50,393 nucleotides of DNA from Gemmatimonadota bacterium (GTDB taxonomy: Bacteria > Gemmatimonadota > Gemmatimonadetes > Longimicrobiales > Gaopeijiaceae): positions 1 to 50,393 of the forward strand of contig JAPPGI010000001.1 of the NCBI GenBank assembly GCA_028874985.1. Reading direction: 5' to 3'. The translations under genes and the position numbers were made by a program. This document shows, piece by piece, positions 7,708-16,233 of the stretch (position 1 is the stretch's first letter; each line of letters opens with the position of its first letter). The notes under the pieces were generated by a model, which was not told the origin of the DNA, did not search any database, and saw only the letters and a program-made list of their open reading frames with translations.

Positions 7708-7743
7708 CTCGGGCAGATGAGGTGGTGAGGAAACGCCCCCTCG
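7708..7743. repeat. Dispersed repeat copy 2
   Basis: Begins CTCGGGCAGATGAGGTGG and matches the copy at 4576 in 24 of its first 27 bases, same orientation. Followed by CGCCCCCTCGG and, at about 7749-7775, by two small inverted repeats (CTCCCCGGAAACGGGAG and AGATCCGAGGATCT) just past the end of the Sel1 gene, which may serve as its terminator. Confidence 0.5.
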
Positions 7744-7795
7744 GCCCGCACTCCCCGGAAACGGGAGATCCGAGGATCTGCGTTCCAATCCGATT

Positions 7796-9367
7796 CTAGT
7801 TCGGCGGTGATCCCCCGCCCCCCTCATGTCCCGTCAGCCGGGCCAGGAGGGGATGGCTCATCCACTCCTCCTCCTCCCCCACAATCTCCTCGAAATCGAG
7901 AATCCCGCTCTCGCCCCCCCTCTCGAGCCACCTCACCGCCCGGGACTCGTCGCGTTCCACGCCCCTCCCGAGCAGATACAGCATCCCGATCGCCAGCTGG
8001 GAGGGAGCGAATCCCTGGGTCGCGGCGCTGCGGTACCACTTCGCCGCCTTCCCGTCGTCCTGCTTGATTCCCACTCCCGTGAGATACGACTTGGCCAGGT
8101 TGTGCTGGGCGAGCGGGAATCCCTCCTCGGCCGCCATGCGGAACCACCTCACCGCTTCTTCCGGATCCTTCTCGACACCCTTCCCGTAGAGGAGCCACAC
8201 CCCCAGACGGTTCATCGCGGGAGGCCATTCCTCCACCGCCGCCCAGCGGAGGAACTCGAGCGCCTTCGCTTCGTGAAGCGGTAGCAGGTCTCCTTCATCG
8301 TAGAGCCGGGCGAGAGCGTAGCTGGCCAGGACCTGACCCTGCTCGGCCGACCGCACCAGCCACCGCTCGGCCTCCTCTCCATCCTGCTCCACGCCGTCGC
8401 CCTCCACGTGGCGGATTCCCATTTCGTACTGGGCTTCCGCCTGACCCCGTTTCGCGGCCTTCCGAAACCATGCAACCGCCTCGGCCGCATCCTGCTCCAC
8501 GCCGTCGCCCTCGGAATACTTGAGCGCCACGACGTACTGCGCCTCCGGATAGTCCAGCCGCGCGGCCCTCAGGAAGAGTTGCGCCGCCTTCACCGGATCG
8601 GGCTCGAGTCCCCCTTCACCCTCGTAGTGCATGCAGCCCAGATTGTGGAGCGCGGCGGCGTCATCCTGCTCGGCCGCGGCCCGGTACCACCGGAGCGCCG
8701 CCTCGTGATCCGGTGCGGGCACCCCTTCGCCGTTGTAGTGCATGACCCCCAGGTTGGTCTTCGCCGTGGAATTGCCCTGTCCGGCCGCCGCCCGGAACCA
8801 CCGGATGGCCTCTTCGTGGTTCCTGTCCACCCCAAGCCCCAGGTGGTAGGGGAGCGCGACGCCGAACTGGGCGTCCTCATCCCCCTTCCAGGCTTCCCGA
8901 AGCAGCTTCTCGATGATCTCCCGCATCTCCTCCGGGCTGGGATCGCCGAAAGCGTCGAAGACCTCGGCGGCGTCCGGATGGCCGAAACCGTCGAGGTCGT
9001 CGGGGTCGCCGAATTCACCGAGCGCGTCGAGGTCGTCCAGGTCGCCGAACTCTACGGCGCCGTCGAACTCGTCGTCTTCGCCGCGGAGTGCCGCCAGCAG
9101 GTACCTGGCGGGCAGATGGCCCGCGTCGGCCGCCTCGGCCAGATACATCCGGGCTTCGGCATGACCCTGCTCGGCGGCGGCGCGTAACCACCGAACCGAC
9201 CGGACCGGGTCGTAGCGCACTCCGCTCTCACCCGTCATGTACATCTGCCCGAGCAGGAACTGGGCTTCGGGGATTCCCTTCCTCGCCAGGAACAGGGTTC
9301 GCGCTTCGGGCCCGCTCTTCCTGCTGCGCCTTCGGCGCTTCCCGGGTCGTTTTCGCTTGCGTGCCAT
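7796..9367 (-). CDS. Sel1-repeat protein with acidic insertion
   Basis: 523 residues from ATG 9367, chosen because the longer frame upstream is unlike the rest and the start gives a strongly basic N-terminus (MARKRKRPGKRRRRSRKSG). About ten Sel1-like (TPR-related) repeats follow, each with the A..YxxG.GV..D...A..W...AA..G pattern, for example VEQDAAEAVAWFRKAAKRGQ. After the second repeat there is a highly acidic, Asp-Leu-rich insert (roughly residues 105-150) with internal near-repeats of GDxDDLD. Sel1 proteins act as scaffolds, often in envelope or signalling complexes. No signal peptide or enzyme domain. No Shine-Dalgarno is evident. Confidence 0.8.
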   Translation of the reverse strand: MARKRKRPGKRRRRSRKSGPEARTLFLARKGIPEAQFLLGQMYMTGESGVRYDPVRSVRWLRAAAEQGHAEARMYLAEAADAGHLPARYLLAALRGEDDEFDGAVEFGDLDDLDALGEFGDPDDLDGFGHPDAAEVFDAFGDPSPEEMREIIEKLLREAWKGDEDAQFGVALPYHLGLGVDRNHEEAIRWFRAAAGQGNSTAKTNLGVMHYNGEGVPAPDHEAALRWYRAAAEQDDAAALHNLGCMHYEGEGGLEPDPVKAAQLFLRAARLDYPEAQYVVALKYSEGDGVEQDAAEAVAWFRKAAKRGQAEAQYEMGIRHVEGDGVEQDGEEAERWLVRSAEQGQVLASYALARLYDEGDLLPLHEAKALEFLRWAAVEEWPPAMNRLGVWLLYGKGVEKDPEEAVRWFRMAAEEGFPLAQHNLAKSYLTGVGIKQDDGKAAKWYRSAATQGFAPSQLAIGMLYLLGRGVERDESRAVRWLERGGESGILDFEEIVGEEEEWMSHPLLARLTGHEGGGGSPPN

Positions 9368-9597
9368 GTGCGGTCCGGTGGGTCTTGCGGTCGACGCCGC
9401 GTCAGATCGCGGACAACCGCAGTGTACACTATCGAACCCTGGCCTGACACCCCTCGGCCTCAGGCACCACCGATCAGTCCCATCCAGCCGCCCGTCCCCC
9501 CTGTCCAGAGGGATTCCGTCCAATTGATCCTTGACCCCATCCGCTATTCCAACCAGATTGTCAACTGGTCTATTCACCACCAAGAGAGCGGCATGCC

Positions 9598-9840
9598 ATG
9601 CGCGAAATCGGTGCTTTCGAAGCCAAGACCCACCTCTCCACGTTACTGGACCAGGTGGCGGCTGGAGAAACCGTGCTGATCACCAAGCGCGGCCGACCGA
9701 CCGCAATGCTCGTCCCCGCGGACTGGGCTGACCGGAGGGCGGCGGTCCAGGCCGCGAAGAGGCTGCGCTCTCTAAGAGCCCGGACCGGTGGGGCCACCGT
9801 GTCCGAGATCCTGTCGATGCGCGACGAGGGCAGGCGGTGA
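9598..9840 (+). CDS. Phd/YefM-family antitoxin
   Basis: 80 residues starting MREIGAFEAKTHLSTLLDQV, the classic Phd/YefM N-terminal DNA-binding fold; GETVLITKRGRPTAML completes the domain. The C-terminal tail (VSEILSMRDEGRR) would wrap the toxin. Ribosome site is AAGAGAG about 10 bases upstream. Its stop overlaps the toxin start (GTGA). An ACCAG...CTGGT inverted repeat (9553-9570) about 30 bases upstream could be the autoregulatory site. Confidence 0.88.
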   Translation: MREIGAFEAKTHLSTLLDQVAAGETVLITKRGRPTAMLVPADWADRRAAVQAAKRLRSLRARTGGATVSEILSMRDEGRR

Positions 9841-10244
9841 CCGCACCCGTGATCGATTGCTCGGCTGCCGCCGCATGGGTACTCGCAGACGAGCATTCCG
9901 AGTCCGCGGATGCCGCTCTGGACGCGGTGGTCGCACACGGCGCGGTCGCGCCCGCCTTGCTATGGTTCGAGTTCCGCACCGTGCTCCTCAGGGCGGAGCG
10001 TCTCGGCCGAATCGAGCCGGGCGAAACCGAACTGGCGCTCTCGTTGTTCGACGATCTGCGCATCCGTCTGGATCGTGTGCCACGTGGTGACGAAGTCATG
10101 CGGCTTGCTCGGACCCACGGCCTGACCGCCTACGACGCGGCCTACCTGGAACTCGCACTGCGCGACGGGTGTCCGCTCGCCACCCTGGACCGCCGTCTTG
10201 CCCGGTCCGCCGAAGCCGCGGGGGTGGAGACGATCGGCCCCTGA
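9837..10244 (+). CDS. vapC: VapC-type PIN-domain RNase toxin
   Basis: 135 residues, GTG start overlapping the antitoxin stop by 4 bases. PIN-domain acidic residues are all present: Asp in VIDCSAAAAW (residue ~7), Glu in LWFEFRTVL (~45), Asp in LTAYDAAYLELA (~100) and Asp in LATLDRRLA (~118). VapC toxins cleave tRNA or rRNA and are held inactive by the cognate antitoxin. Complete, so presumably functional. Confidence 0.9.
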   Translation: MTAPVIDCSAAAAWVLADEHSESADAALDAVVAHGAVAPALLWFEFRTVLLRAERLGRIEPGETELALSLFDDLRIRLDRVPRGDEVMRLARTHGLTAYDAAYLELALRDGCPLATLDRRLARSAEAAGVETIGP

Positions 10245-10264
10245 GCCCCCGCTCCACCATTTGC

Positions 10265-11575
10265 CTACCCGTCCCCCAACACCCCGTACCGCTTGAGCGT
10301 CGCCTCCATCGTCGGCCGCCCCAGCCGCACCCGGCTGTCATCCAGCAGGTACGAGAACACGTATCCGGTCCCCAGCATCATGATCCCGATCAGGAAGCAG
10401 TACATCACGGCCCGGTCGGGATACGTGTCCTTCAGGTACCCCACGTACATCGGGCCGACGATCCCCGCCGCCGACCACGCCGTCAGCACGGTTCCGTAGA
10501 TCTTCGACATGTTCTTGGAGCCGAACACGTCGATGATGAACGACGGCATCGTCGCGAACCCGCCCCCGAAACAGAGCAGCACGTAGCAGACCAGCGCCGA
10601 GAAGATCCAGGGGTTGGTCTCGGTCATGAGGATGCCGAAGACCACCATCTGGCTGGCGAGGAGCATGCGGAAGACGCTCACACGGCCGAAACGGTCCGAC
10701 AGCAGCCCCCAGAAGAGCCGCCCCACACCGTTGCACAGCGAACTCACCGCGATCAGCGTGGCCCCGTACTCGGCGAGTTTGGCGGGGTCGATCGACGGGT
10801 CGGCGAGTCCCCACACCTCCTGCAGGAGCTCGGACTGGAAGCTGATCACCGATATCCCGGCGGCGATGTTGGCGAAGAAGACCGTCCACATGATCCCGAA
10901 CTGCGTGGTGCGCAGGTACGGCCCGGCGCGCTCCGCCTTCCGTGGCCCGGACCTCGCGCTTCGCGGCGGCCCGGCCGTCAGGGGCTCCGGCGGATCGCTC
11001 AGGACCAGGCTGCTCGGAATGAGGACACAGGCGAAGAAGATTCCCAGCCAGAGAAAGACGAGCTGCAGGTCTCCCGCGGCCCGCACCACCAGGAACGGCG
11101 CCAGACCCTTGCTGAGCAGGAACGCGCCCACGCCGAATCCCATCACGACGATCCCGGTCACCAGACCCTTGCGGTCCGGGTACCACTTGGCCGCGGTCGC
11201 TACGGGCGTCACGTACCCCATCCCGATCCCCGCGCCCCCGATCACCCCGTATCCCAGGTAGAAGAGCCAGATCGCGTCCATCGAGAGCGCCAGGCTGGCC
11301 AGCAGGTAGCCCGCGGAGAAGAGGACGCTGCCCGTGACGGCCAGGAACCGCGGGCCGAGCCTGGGAAGCAGCTGGCCGGCGGTCGCCGCCGACACCCCGA
11401 GCGTGAAGATGGTGATGCTGAACGCCGCGGCGGTCTGGCTGAAGGTCCACCCTACATCGCGCACCAGCATGGTCTGGAAGAAGCTCCAGGCGTAGACCGT
11501 CCCCAGGCAGACCTGGAGGATGGTGCAGAAGAGCGCGATGACGCTCCTCGGGACCCGCGTGCGGCCCCTCGCCAC
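10265..11575 (-). CDS. OFA-family MFS transporter (oxalate/formate antiporter-like)
   Basis: 436 residues with 12 predicted helices. GTG at 11575 is chosen since it lies one base after the stop of the preceding gene; a longer start (11629) would overlap that gene by 53 bases. Features of the OFA group: QVCLGTVYAWSFF in helix 1, AAAFSITIFTLGV, a long central loop with basic residues, FGIMWTVFFAN and CNGVGRLFWGLLSDRFGR (MFS motif A in the second half). Family members exchange oxalate/formate or move other small carboxylates. It is the third gene of an operon with a periplasmic binding protein and a HAMP membrane protein, suggesting substrate-responsive uptake. Substrate unknown. Confidence 0.8.
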   Translation of the reverse strand: MARGRTRVPRSVIALFCTILQVCLGTVYAWSFFQTMLVRDVGWTFSQTAAAFSITIFTLGVSAATAGQLLPRLGPRFLAVTGSVLFSAGYLLASLALSMDAIWLFYLGYGVIGGAGIGMGYVTPVATAAKWYPDRKGLVTGIVVMGFGVGAFLLSKGLAPFLVVRAAGDLQLVFLWLGIFFACVLIPSSLVLSDPPEPLTAGPPRSARSGPRKAERAGPYLRTTQFGIMWTVFFANIAAGISVISFQSELLQEVWGLADPSIDPAKLAEYGATLIAVSSLCNGVGRLFWGLLSDRFGRVSVFRMLLASQMVVFGILMTETNPWIFSALVCYVLLCFGGGFATMPSFIIDVFGSKNMSKIYGTVLTAWSAAGIVGPMYVGYLKDTYPDRAVMYCFLIGIMMLGTGYVFSYLLDDSRVRLGRPTMEATLKRYGVLGDG

Positions 11576-11576
11576 G

Positions 11577-12344
11577 CTACCCGCCGCTCCTCGCCCGCGC
11601 CTCGGAGTCTTCCGGCCCGGTCGCCACATACTGGATCAGGCGGGCCATGTCCCCCACCTCGTCGTCGCGGACCAGGATCGCATCGTCCGGAGACTCGTCC
11701 CCCGCGCGCGCCCGGGCCAGCTGCACCACGTAGGTGAGCAGGTCGGTAAGCGGCCTCGACGCCAGGTTCACCAGCCAGATCGAGGCCAGCACACCCACCA
11801 CGAGGATGATGCAGAGCAGGTAGAGCTGCTGGCCGACCGCCCGCTGGATCTTGAGCCCCAGCTGCTCCAGGTCCATCCCCACGTGAACCGTGCCCGCCAC
11901 GCCGGACAGGATCGGGCTCCCCACCTCGACGAAGTCCCCCATCCCCGAGATGCTCCGCTCCACCGGCTCGGTGGCCGACGGGTCGCTCGCCAGGATCTGG
12001 TCCGGGATGCCGGGGATGAAGGTGTGCGCCAGGAACTCGCCGGTGTCGCTGGTGATGTAGATGTAGCGGATGCTCTGGATCTCGACGAACTGGTCGATCA
12101 GCGACTGAAGCGTGGCCAGGTTGCGGTTGAGAAGGATGTCGACGCTGGAATCGGCGATGTTCTTCGCGATGCTGCGGCTGTTGCCGATGTATTCGTCGCG
12201 CAGTTCGCGCGACACGGTCCGGATCGACAGCATCGAGATGGCGAGAACGACCAGTCCGAAGAGCGAGAAGAACCCGAAGCGCGTCTTCCGGAAGAGCTTC
12301 CGGACCGTGAGCGCGTCGGCGTGCTTGCCGGTGCCGAGCTTCAT
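11577..12344 (-). CDS. Membrane sensor with HAMP domain and no output domain
   Basis: 255 residues from ATG 12344, overlapping the stop of the upstream binding-protein gene as ATGA. Layout: short cytoplasmic N-terminus, helix 1 (FGFFSLFGLVVLAISML, ~20-38), periplasmic sensor domain of about 130 residues with Cache-like character (IQSIRYIYITSDTGEFLAH; GTVHVGMDLEQL), helix 2 (LLCIILVVGVLASIWLVNLA), then one HAMP domain (SRPLTDLLTYVVQLA ... DDEVGDMARLIQYVA) and a short tail. No histidine kinase, cyclase, GGDEF or methyl-accepting domain follows. It probably relays ligand state from the adjacent binding protein, but to what partner is not visible. Confidence 0.75.
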   Translation of the reverse strand: MKLGTGKHADALTVRKLFRKTRFGFFSLFGLVVLAISMLSIRTVSRELRDEYIGNSRSIAKNIADSSVDILLNRNLATLQSLIDQFVEIQSIRYIYITSDTGEFLAHTFIPGIPDQILASDPSATEPVERSISGMGDFVEVGSPILSGVAGTVHVGMDLEQLGLKIQRAVGQQLYLLCIILVVGVLASIWLVNLASRPLTDLLTYVVQLARARAGDESPDDAILVRDDEVGDMARLIQYVATGPEDSEARARSGG

Positions 12345-13654
12345 GCCAGGCCGAACCTCTCTTCCCAGTCGTCGAGCGGCACGAAGCGGTCGCCCTCCGG
12401 GACGGTGTAGTACACTCGCTGCAGCCCCTGCCGGCGGCCGGGCCCGTATCGCACCCGTTCCCCGACGCCCAGGTCGTAGTTGCGCACCTGGAAGACGGCC
12501 TCCTCGATCCCCGACCGCGTCGGATCGTCCCCCATGCGCCTGATGATCTCCGTGATCAGCTTGGCGTTCACGAAACCCTCCAGGCTCACGAAGCTCTGGG
12601 GAACCGTGTCGTACGGCTCCCCTTCGACGATCCGGTCGACCTGGTCGGGCGAAGGCGGAGAGGGGTCGTAGCGTTCCATCAGCTCGCGGTACTCGCGCAC
12701 CGCCGCGAGCGACTCGTCGGCGTAGCTCGGCACCACCTGGGAGTTCACCAGCCAGCGGGTATGCTCGTCGGGCGCATCGTGGTTCTCCCGCATCAGGGCA
12801 AGCAGGTTCTCGCTCCCCACGAAGGAGACGTTGGCCACCGGGATGTGCAGTCCCAGGATCTCCGCATCGCGGGCGAAGGCGGCGCAGGCCTGGTACGCGC
12901 CGATGCAGATGACGGCGTCCGGCGACCGCGCCAGCAGGATCTCGACCGCATCGCGCATGCTGGCGCCGAACTGGGTGCCGCGCGTGTAGGTCGCCTCGCC
13001 GGCCATGGTTTCGCCATGCGCCGCCAGCGCCTCGCGCACGCCGGCCCAGCCGCTGCGCCCGTAGGCGTCGTTCTGGTAGAAGACAGCGACCCGCCGGCGC
13101 CCGATGCGGAGGAAGTTGTTGACGAGTCCGGCCGTCTCCTGCCGGTAGGAGGCCCGCAGGTTGAAGGCGAATTCGCCGTAGGGCGGCTCGCGCTGCGGCT
13201 CGGCCCCGGTGAAGGGGAAGAAGAGGTAGACCCGTGAGTCGCGGAACTTCTTGAGCACCGGCAGCGCCCGCGTGACCGTGGGCGTGCCGACGTAGTTGAA
13301 GAGCAGGAAGACGGTCTCGTCCTGGATGAGCCGGATCGTATTGGCCACGCACGGGTCGGGCTGGTAGCCGTCGTCGTAGAGCTTCATGACGATCTCCCGG
13401 CCATTCACGCCGCCGTTTTCGTTCACATGGTTGAAGTACGCCATGGAACCGCGGTAGAGCTCGGTGCCGAGGGCGCGCGAGGGGCCCGAGAAGGCGGCCG
13501 AGACGCCGAGGACGATCCGGTCGTCCCGGATGGGGCCGGGAGACGGGCGGCGCGGGACGTACGGGGCGGCGGGGGGTTCGGCGGCGAGGCGGGTGGCCAG
13601 CGGGACACCGAGAAGAGCCCCGACCCCGGAGCGGATGAGCGACCTGCGCGTCAT
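12341..13654 (-). CDS. Periplasmic ABC-type substrate-binding protein, LivJ-like (type 1 fold)
   Basis: 437 residues from ATG 13654, which begins a Tat-like signal (MTRRSLIRSGVGALLGVPLA, twin Arg). The mature protein has the hallmarks of branched-chain amino acid/amide binding proteins: RIVLGVSAAFSGPSRALGTE at the N-terminus, GGVNGREIVMKLYDDGYQPD, FYQNDAYGRSGWAGVREAL, and PDAVICIGAYQACAAFARDA. No ABC permease or ATPase genes are nearby. It is co-transcribed with a HAMP sensor (4-base overlap) and an OFA transporter, so it more likely serves as a ligand sensor than as part of an ABC importer. In-frame ATGs at 13693 and 13720 are alternative starts with poor ribosome sites. Confidence 0.82.
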   Translation of the reverse strand: MTRRSLIRSGVGALLGVPLATRLAAEPPAAPYVPRRPSPGPIRDDRIVLGVSAAFSGPSRALGTELYRGSMAYFNHVNENGGVNGREIVMKLYDDGYQPDPCVANTIRLIQDETVFLLFNYVGTPTVTRALPVLKKFRDSRVYLFFPFTGAEPQREPPYGEFAFNLRASYRQETAGLVNNFLRIGRRRVAVFYQNDAYGRSGWAGVREALAAHGETMAGEATYTRGTQFGASMRDAVEILLARSPDAVICIGAYQACAAFARDAEILGLHIPVANVSFVGSENLLALMRENHDAPDEHTRWLVNSQVVPSYADESLAAVREYRELMERYDPSPPSPDQVDRIVEGEPYDTVPQSFVSLEGFVNAKLITEIIRRMGDDPTRSGIEEAVFQVRNYDLGVGERVRYGPGRRQGLQRVYYTVPEGDRFVPLDDWEERFGLA

Positions 13655-13669
13655 GTGAATCGTTTCACA
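13654..13669. promoter_or_regulatory. Perfect Crp/Fnr-consensus-like palindrome at the binding-protein start
   Basis: TGTGAATCGTTTCACA is an exact TGTGA-N6-TCACA match, the textbook Crp site. It abuts the start codon of the binding-protein gene, a position expected for repression or for an internal site if an upstream start is used. Chance occurrence is possible; no regulator gene of this family lies in the window. Confidence 0.35.
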
Positions 13670-13820
13670 AGCCCGCCCGCCCTTCGCGTTCATGCCGTCG
13701 CGGGATTTCACCAAGGCCATCTCCGAATCGGGAAAGGTGCTTGTGACTCAGGCCGCCCCACCGCGAACGTCACGCGCCGGAGAAACGTAGCCCCCGTCCT
13801 TCCTTCGATCAACGCGGCTC

Positions 13821-15230
13821 TCACCGCCGACGACGAATCTGCCCGGACGGGAAGGCGACCACGCTCTCGTTGCCGTCGCGGCCCACCGCGGCCACGCCGA
13901 AGAGATAGTTGTCGATCACGAGCCCCTCCAGCGTGAACTCCGTGACGTCCCCGACCCAGCGCGACCGCTGCCAGCGGGGAGCGGTCGTGTCGCGCCAGTA
14001 GACCTTGTAGCCGGCCAGACGCGGGTCGTCCACGGCCTGCCACTCCAGGGTGGTCGAAGGACGGACCGCACCGCCGATCCTGACCTCGGCGGGAGCGGGC
14101 GGCGCCCACGCCAGCCGGGCCAGCACGGCGGCGTTGAGCGCGGTCATCTTCGCCGCGTAGTCGAAGTCGACCCCCTCGATCACGTCCCCGTACGCGATGC
14201 CGTTCTCCGTGCGGATGTTCTGGTGCTGGCGGGTGTAGTTCTCGTGGGTCTCCATGATGCGCACGGCCGCGAATCCCTGGTCGTTGAAGGGGCGGTGGTG
14301 GCCGCCGCGCCCGAAGCGGTCGAGGCGGTAGATGAGGATGGGGTCGAGGTTGGGGATGTAGGCGTCGGCGGTGGCGGCCACGTAGCGGGCCAGCTGCCGG
14401 GAGGGACCGTCCACTTCGCCCCCGTAGACGCGGTAGCGCCGCCTCTCGGCCTCCGTGTCGGTCACCGGCGTGGGTTCGGAGAAGACCCGGAAGGTATTGT
14501 TCTCGATCACCCCGTCGACTCCCTCGATGTTGCCGATCATGTCGTTGTTGAGGACGCCGATTATCTCCCACTGTTCCTGGCGCGCCACCCGGGCCGTGTG
14601 CTGCCCGCCCCAGAGCCCCTGCTCCTCCCCCGAGAGCCCGGCCAGGATGACCGAGTTGCCGAACTCGTACCCCGCCAGCAGCCGGGCCGCCTCAATGGCG
14701 CCCGCCATCCCCGAGGCGTTGTCGTTGGCCCCGGGCGCGTCGGACTCGCCGTCCGAGCCGTTGGACGCCCGCGAGTCGATGTCACCCGACATGATCACGT
14801 AGCGGTTCGGGTCGACGGTTCCCCGCTTGATCGCCAGCACGTTCACCACCCAGGTGTCCCGCGGGATGCGCGGGCTCTGCTCCGCGGTGACGAGGTTCCG
14901 CTGGTAGACGACCTCGTAGCACCCCCCGCACGCCTCCGAGATGCGCTCGAACTCGGCCTTGATCCAGCGGCGGGCCGCGCCGATCCCCCGCGTCGCCGAG
15001 AGGGTGTCGGAAAAGGTGTTGCGGGTGCCGAAGCCGGCCAGCGTGCGGATGTCGGCCTCGACGCGCTCCACCGACGCGGCCGCGACGATGTCGTAGATGC
15101 GCAGGTCGGTCTGGGGGGGGACCTGGGCGGACAGAGCCGCGGGGCCCCTCGCGGTCGCGGTTGCCGCCAGAACGAGGACGAGTCCGGGCATCGCCCCGGA
15201 CAGCCACCGTCGGGAGTCTCGAAGGGACAT
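13821..15230 (-). CDS. Exported M28-family zinc aminopeptidase with C-terminal Fn3-like domain
   Basis: 469 residues from ATG 15230, with a signal peptide (LSGAMPGLVLVLAATATARG). Metal-site motifs in order: MSGDIDSR (normally SGHxDS), GANDNASG (bridging Asp), LSGEEQGLWG (catalytic and ligand Glu), LNNDMIGN (Asp) and GGHHRPFNDQG (His). The first ligand position is Asp instead of His, seen in some subfamilies. Residues ~385-465 form a fibronectin-III-like domain (TLEWQAVDDPRLAGYKVYW, FGVAAVGRDGNES). It would hydrolyse N-terminal amino acids from peptides outside the cytoplasm. Lies 4 bases after the quinone oxidoreductase gene, hence likely co-transcribed. Confidence 0.85.
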   Translation of the reverse strand: MSLRDSRRWLSGAMPGLVLVLAATATARGPAALSAQVPPQTDLRIYDIVAAASVERVEADIRTLAGFGTRNTFSDTLSATRGIGAARRWIKAEFERISEACGGCYEVVYQRNLVTAEQSPRIPRDTWVVNVLAIKRGTVDPNRYVIMSGDIDSRASNGSDGESDAPGANDNASGMAGAIEAARLLAGYEFGNSVILAGLSGEEQGLWGGQHTARVARQEQWEIIGVLNNDMIGNIEGVDGVIENNTFRVFSEPTPVTDTEAERRRYRVYGGEVDGPSRQLARYVAATADAYIPNLDPILIYRLDRFGRGGHHRPFNDQGFAAVRIMETHENYTRQHQNIRTENGIAYGDVIEGVDFDYAAKMTALNAAVLARLAWAPPAPAEVRIGGAVRPSTTLEWQAVDDPRLAGYKVYWRDTTAPRWQRSRWVGDVTEFTLEGLVIDNYLFGVAAVGRDGNESVVAFPSGQIRRRR

Positions 15231-15234
15231 CGGC

Positions 15235-16233
15235 CTACGCGACGGCCTCCTCCCCGGCACCCCACACCAACACGATCTTGCCGAAGTTCGCGTTGGCCTC
15301 CATGCGGCGGTGCGCTTCCACCACCTTCGCTGCCGGGAACACGGTGTCGATCACCGGAAGGAACACCTTGTCCCTGAACCAGGGCATCACCTCGTGACTG
15401 AACTTCCAGGCCAGCTCGGCCTTCTCCTCCACGTTGCGCGCCCGCAGCACCGTCCCGTGGATGCTGGCCCGCCGCGCCATCAGCGCCCGCATGTCAACCT
15501 CACCCCGGCTGCCCCCCGTCAGACCCACCACCAGGTGCCGCCCTCCCTTGGCGATCGCCGCCTGGTTGCGCGCCAGGTAGGGTGCCCCCACCAGGTCCAG
15601 TATCACATCCACCCCCCTGCCGTCCGTCGGCTCCATGACCCCCTTGTCCCAGGCCGCGTCGCCATCCAGGGCCATGCCCAGACAATGCTCTTCCGCCAGC
15701 CCGCGCTTGAATCCGGTCCGCGAAGTCCCGATGGAGTGGGCCCCCGACTGGCGCGCCATCTGCATCGCCGCTATCCCGACGCCGCTTCCCATCGCGTGGA
15801 CCAGAAGGGTCTCCCCCCGCTTGAGCCCGGCCTGCAGAAAGACCCCGTCGAAGGCCGTCATGTAGGCTTCGGGAATCGCCCCGGCCACGCTGAGTTCCAT
15901 GTCGTCGGGAACCCGTACGGCCACCCGTTCGTCCACGACCACGTACTCGGCGTAACCCCCGCCCGCCACGATGCCCATCGCCCGGTCGCCCGGTTTCCAC
16001 CGCGTGACCGCGGCCCCCGCCTCCTCCACCGTGCCGGCAAACTCCAGCCCCGGAATGTCCGACTCGCCGGGGGGCGGCGGATACAGTCCGCGCCTCTGAA
16101 GAAGGTCGGCCCGGTTGACCCCGGAGGCGTGCACCTTCACCAGGATCTCGCGGGCGGACGGCGCCGGCTCGGGTACGGAACGAAGCTCGAGGACCTCCGG
16201 CCCGCCGAATTCGGTAATCTCGACAGCTCGCAT
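15235..16233 (-). CDS. NAD(P)H-quinone oxidoreductase, zinc-free MDR family (PIG3/QorA-like)
   Basis: 332 residues, start at the second ATG (16233; MRAVEITEFGGPEVLEL), the typical first line of this family. GroES-like N-domain (LVKVHASGVNRADLLQRRG, YPPPPGESDIPGLEFAG) and a Rossmann C-domain (GETLLVHAMGSGVGIAAMQM; GVDVILDLVGAPYL). The PIG3-like motifs NRADLLQRxGxYPPP and GLEFAGTV are exact. It reduces quinones with NADPH and may act in detoxification. Cytoplasmic. First gene of a leftward unit with the M28 peptidase; the divergent exonuclease gene starts 85 bases away. Confidence 0.9.
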   Translation of the reverse strand: MRAVEITEFGGPEVLELRSVPEPAPSAREILVKVHASGVNRADLLQRRGLYPPPPGESDIPGLEFAGTVEEAGAAVTRWKPGDRAMGIVAGGGYAEYVVVDERVAVRVPDDMELSVAGAIPEAYMTAFDGVFLQAGLKRGETLLVHAMGSGVGIAAMQMARQSGAHSIGTSRTGFKRGLAEEHCLGMALDGDAAWDKGVMEPTDGRGVDVILDLVGAPYLARNQAAIAKGGRHLVVGLTGGSRGEVDMRALMARRASIHGTVLRARNVEEKAELAWKFSHEVMPWFRDKVFLPVIDTVFPAAKVVEAHRRMEANANFGKIVLVWGAGEEAVA

